24,567 nucleotides of DNA from CAYPPG01 sp964412555 (lineage in GTDB: Bacteria; Hinthialibacterota; Hinthialibacteria; Hinthialibacterales; Hinthialibacteraceae), in contig CAYPPG010000087.1 of NCBI GenBank assembly GCA_964412555.1, forward strand, positions 1 to 24,567, written 5' to 3'. The position numbers were made by a program, and so were the translations under genes. Positions 24,130 to 24,567 of this stretch are shown piece after piece. Within the stretch, counting starts at the first letter, position 1, and every line of letters starts with the position of its first letter. The notes beneath the pieces are model-generated. The model worked only from the letters and a program-made list of their open reading frames with translations, was not told the DNA's origin and made no database searches.

Positions 24130-24351
24130 GCCACGCTTTACCCGGGATATCAGCCTGATCACAGCAATTATGATTTTCCTCTTGTGGATCAACTTTACAC
24201 TTGCAAGTCGAACAAAGTGATGGAATATGGAGGTATTCCGGATAATATTTTTACCACTCACCGCCCAAAAATTGAACCGCCAAGATGGACCTCCCCAGCT
24301 GAAACGTTAGGAAGACATTATACGCTACAATGTTATGTCATGAAAAGTTGA
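24130..24351 (+). pseudogene. Possible gene remnant
   Basis: After a TAA at 24127-24129 a frame without a plausible start reads 73 codons to TGA 24349-24351. Segments such as YPGYQPDHSNYDFPLVD and RPKIEPPRWTSPAETLGR look protein-like. No ribosome binding site and no matching upstream frame are visible. It may be a decayed C-terminus, or chance. I cannot name a family. Confidence 0.25.
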
Positions 24352-24465
24352 TTATTGGAAAAAAGAATGACATGGTCTATGCTATCATGAGAAAACTTGT
24401 TTCAATCAGGCAGGAAGTATGAGTGTCGGTTTGACATGACAACGAAAAACCGAAAGGAGAAAAAA

Positions 24466-24516
24466 ATGGCTCAATTTCGCAATGTATTCATCCCACTTTC
24501 CGCACATCTCGGGTAG
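24466..24516 (+). CDS. Tiny ORF with strong ribosome binding site at the window edge
   Basis: AAAGGAG precedes ATG 24466 by about 7 bases, and the frame ends after 16 residues (MAQFRNVFIPLSAHLG) at TAG 24514-24516. Such a good ribosome binding site before so short a frame suggests a leader peptide, the start of a frameshifted gene, or a sequencing error. Other frames beyond are closed by stops, and the window ends at 24567. Confidence 0.3.
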   Translation: MAQFRNVFIPLSAHLG

Positions 24517-24567
24517 GTAATTTGTGATTTATTTTAGCGGTGATGGTTGCCATAATCTATTGGTAAT

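Noticed and set aside
1..24567. CRISPR array, tRNA, rRNA, insertion sequence
   Set aside because: No regularly spaced direct repeats, cloverleaf-like sequence, rRNA or transposase frame was seen on reading both strands. A covariance search was not run.

Overview
The window reads as a chromosome segment from an uncultured, probably free-living environmental bacterium of moderate GC. The mix of a Tat-exported heparan-type sulfatase, a Tat-exported enolase-superfamily protein, a sugar isomerase/dehydrogenase cassette, a secreted CBM9-like protein and hairpin-rich intergenic repeats is typical of polysaccharide-degrading lineages such as Poribacteria or the PVC/FCB groups. This placement is inference only: there is no rRNA or marker gene. 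All confidently called genes are on the + strand. No tRNA, rRNA, CRISPR array or transposase was seen.

Layout. Positions 1-640 hold a gene end and an N-terminally truncated AbiEii-type toxin. 764-2700 carries a 3-hydroxyisobutyrate-dehydrogenase-family gene and an apparently solitary beta-class DNA methyltransferase. 2952-5393 holds a glycosyltransferase-2/methyltransferase fusion, a 29-residue basic peptide gene with a strong ribosome binding site, and an unrecognised gene. 5606-8918 is a sugar cassette: a mannose-6-phosphate-isomerase-like cupin, a sugar-phosphate isomerase/epimerase TIM barrel and a zinc dehydrogenase, separated by hairpin repeats. 9119-12973 is an AT-rich two-gene island: a large Eco57I-like DNA methylase followed after 9 bases by a small PD-(D/E)XK-like protein. 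This looks like a restriction or defence pair. 13073-13936 is a double-domain bacteriohemerythrin. 14016-16877 encodes two Tat-type exported proteins, a mannonate-dehydratase-like enzyme and an N-sulfoglucosamine sulfohydrolase-like sulfatase.

17380-21788 is the most interesting unit. Four genes overlap by 1-8 bases behind a good promoter: an acidic/coiled-coil protein of unknown family, a 68-residue protein, a RimK-type ATP-grasp ligase with an RLAN-like N-terminal domain, and a GCS2-type carboxylate-amine ligase. Two peptide-bond-forming ligases coupled to two unknown proteins suggest either a small-peptide metabolite or a protein-modification pathway. It is followed by a stand-alone SAM methyltransferase (21869-22720) and a secreted CBM9-like protein closed by a clear terminator. 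The last 470 bases hold at most a gene remnant and a tiny ORF.

How the parts may work together. The sulfatase, CBM9-like protein, ManD-like protein and sugar cassette fit scavenging of sulfated or uronate-containing glycans. The methylase pair and the AbiEii remnant point to phage or plasmid conflict. The amidoligase operon is the best candidate for undescribed biochemistry.
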